NCBI GenBank assembly: GCA_037074765.1
Contig: JBAMDO010000157.1
Coordinates: forward strand, 1-64,000
Origin: Mansonella perstans
Taxonomy: Eukaryota > Nematoda > Chromadorea > Rhabditida > Onchocercidae
DNA length: 64,000 bases
Direction of reading: 5' to 3'
Notes under the pieces: generated by a model
Database searches by the model: none
What the model was told of the DNA's origin: nothing
The model's input: the letters and a program-made list of their open reading frames with translations, nothing else
Shown: one piece after another, positions 62,904 through 64,000 of the stretch
How the letters are laid out: every line of letters begins with the position of its first letter
Position numbering within the stretch: position 1 is the stretch's first letter
Program-made: the position numbers and the translations under genes

Positions 62904-64000
62904 CTAATTGTTTCGAATCTTGCCGTTCCTGTTACAAATCAAAAAGCTAAAATGATCTGTGGGAAGGTTGGGAATACTGGTATGAATTACAAGAGAGCCT
63001 TCTATACAACAGAAATACCTTGTGTAGTTGAGAGTGATTCCACGAAACAATTCCTTGACCGAAGCATTCCTTTCGATCCAAATGATTTGAAATGCTGCCA
63101 AAGCTGATAAAAATGGACTGTTTACAGTGTTCTGCATTCTCTGCTTAACCACATTTAACGGAAAGAAGAGTGATGATATAGAAGCACCAAGTACAGCACC
63201 CGATATGAAATCACTAATAAATTTCATCAACTGTTCCGGTGTCCTAAAAGAGAACCAATACTTTATTGCTTATTTCTTCACAATAAGAATTAAATAATTC
63301 CAATTCTTTCAACCAACTCACTTATTGCTGATGTATCGAGATATGTATTGCTGATCACAATTAATAACTAAATCACGAAATGGTTCCCTAAGCGTGAAGA
63401 AAAGTACGTTACTTGATCCATTTCTCAACAACACAACTGTGAATCCACGATACAGTTCTTTTGCTCCAATCTAAAATGAATAATGAATAGTTATCATAAC
63501 TCACATATGCTAAGAACAAATTTATTGTTGATATTTTATGAATTCCCTCAAGAAATGTAGATAAAATCCATTTCTTACTGTTCCGAAAACTTTCTCAAAT
63601 TCGAAACATATAAAAACACAATGAGTTAAATAAAAGATTTTAAAACAAAAAGAGTATTTATATCTCTCTGATATCAAACAAACATTTGACAATTTCTGCC
63701 AATGGTTATTGATGAAAAAAATAACTAATATATACTCATCCTACGACGTACTTGGAAGTTAGAACGATAAAGACCATTTCTTTTAATCTTGAATTGTATT
63801 TAAAATAGTAAGTTATAGCTGAGACGCAAAATTACCTTAGCAAGCTCTTTGAAAGCATGAAATGTATTTTGATAACACTGATTGTACTTTGGTGATTGCA
63901 AAAGGACTTGCGTTCGCTCGAACGGGCATAAAATAGCCTCAACCGCACCAGCTAAAATGCTGAAGTGTGATATATTTAAACTATCTGTATTAACAATGAT
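62904..64000 (-). CDS. SLC25A51: SLC25A51-like mitochondrial carrier (NAD+ transporter family), 5' part beyond the window
   Basis: Three exons are visible from the right: 63836-64000 (cut by the edge), 63322-63470 and 63019-63243, joined in consistent phases. A short last exon ending at 62904 may follow after a small intron. SLC25A51 (MCART1) brings NAD+ into the mitochondrial matrix across the inner membrane.

The second repeat has the carrier signature variant CPFERTQVLLQ followed by GAKELYRGFTVVLLRNGSSN and VLFFTLREPF, which parallels the human PLERVQTLLQ, YYRGLVPILFRNGLSN and LFFGLRGP. The third repeat has GAVLGASISSLFFPLNVVKQ followed by RMQ, then KELFRGITLNY, matching human GAMLGFLFFPINVVKTRIQ and NLFRGAHLNY. 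This pattern separates it from other SLC25 members. The human end (a membrane helix with SWGIIN) is not seen. The last 15-40 residues are therefore uncertain, and the C-terminus may be truncated or a last exon missed. Confidence 0.83.

Overview
The window is animal nuclear DNA, most likely from a nematode and perhaps a filarial/spirurid species. It is AT-rich, and its genes are cut into many short exons by GT-AG introns of roughly 70 to 740 bases (one may be about 8 kb). A complete innexin gene places it in an invertebrate. Several starts sit 10-50 bases after a TTTCAG-like acceptor with no upstream coding exon, as expected for spliced-leader trans-splicing. The nematode call is an inference and the species cannot be fixed from sequence alone.

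Layout. Bases 1-736 are a nearly perfect 46-bp tandem satellite that runs off the left edge. After empty sequence, a six-exon methyltransferase-like gene lies on + (6573-9066). Next on + come two tightly packed genes, a PIG-F-like GPI-anchor biosynthesis protein (12302-13417) and the GATOR1 subunit NPRL2 (13627-17865). A complete innexin is on - (20159-23292). After a 3.6 kb divergent intergenic region, two ribosome-related genes follow on +: WDR36/UTP21 (26871-31754) and the ABC protein ABCF1 (32220-36848). An ASEF/collybistin-type SH3-DH-PH RhoGEF runs on - (38859-42669), with a probable further 5' exon at 50579-50674. The gene-poor right half holds a two-exon cysteine-rich membrane protein on - (53820-55768) and the 3' part of an SLC25A51-like mitochondrial carrier on - (62904 to the right edge).

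Exon models were built by hand. For WDR36, ABCF1, NPRL2, PIG-F and innexin every splice phase agrees and the summed length is divisible by three. This gives about 925, 641, 413, 147 and 402 residues. These are housekeeping or signalling genes rather than a cluster with one shared function. The two close same-strand pairs (PIG-F/NPRL2 and WDR36/ABCF1) look like operon candidates. No mobile element with a recognisable protein, no tRNA or rRNA gene and no CRISPR array was seen. The least explained items are the cysteine-rich receptor-like gene, the satellite, the 5' end of the PIG-F gene, and weak coding-like patches on - near 60.7-61.5 kb.
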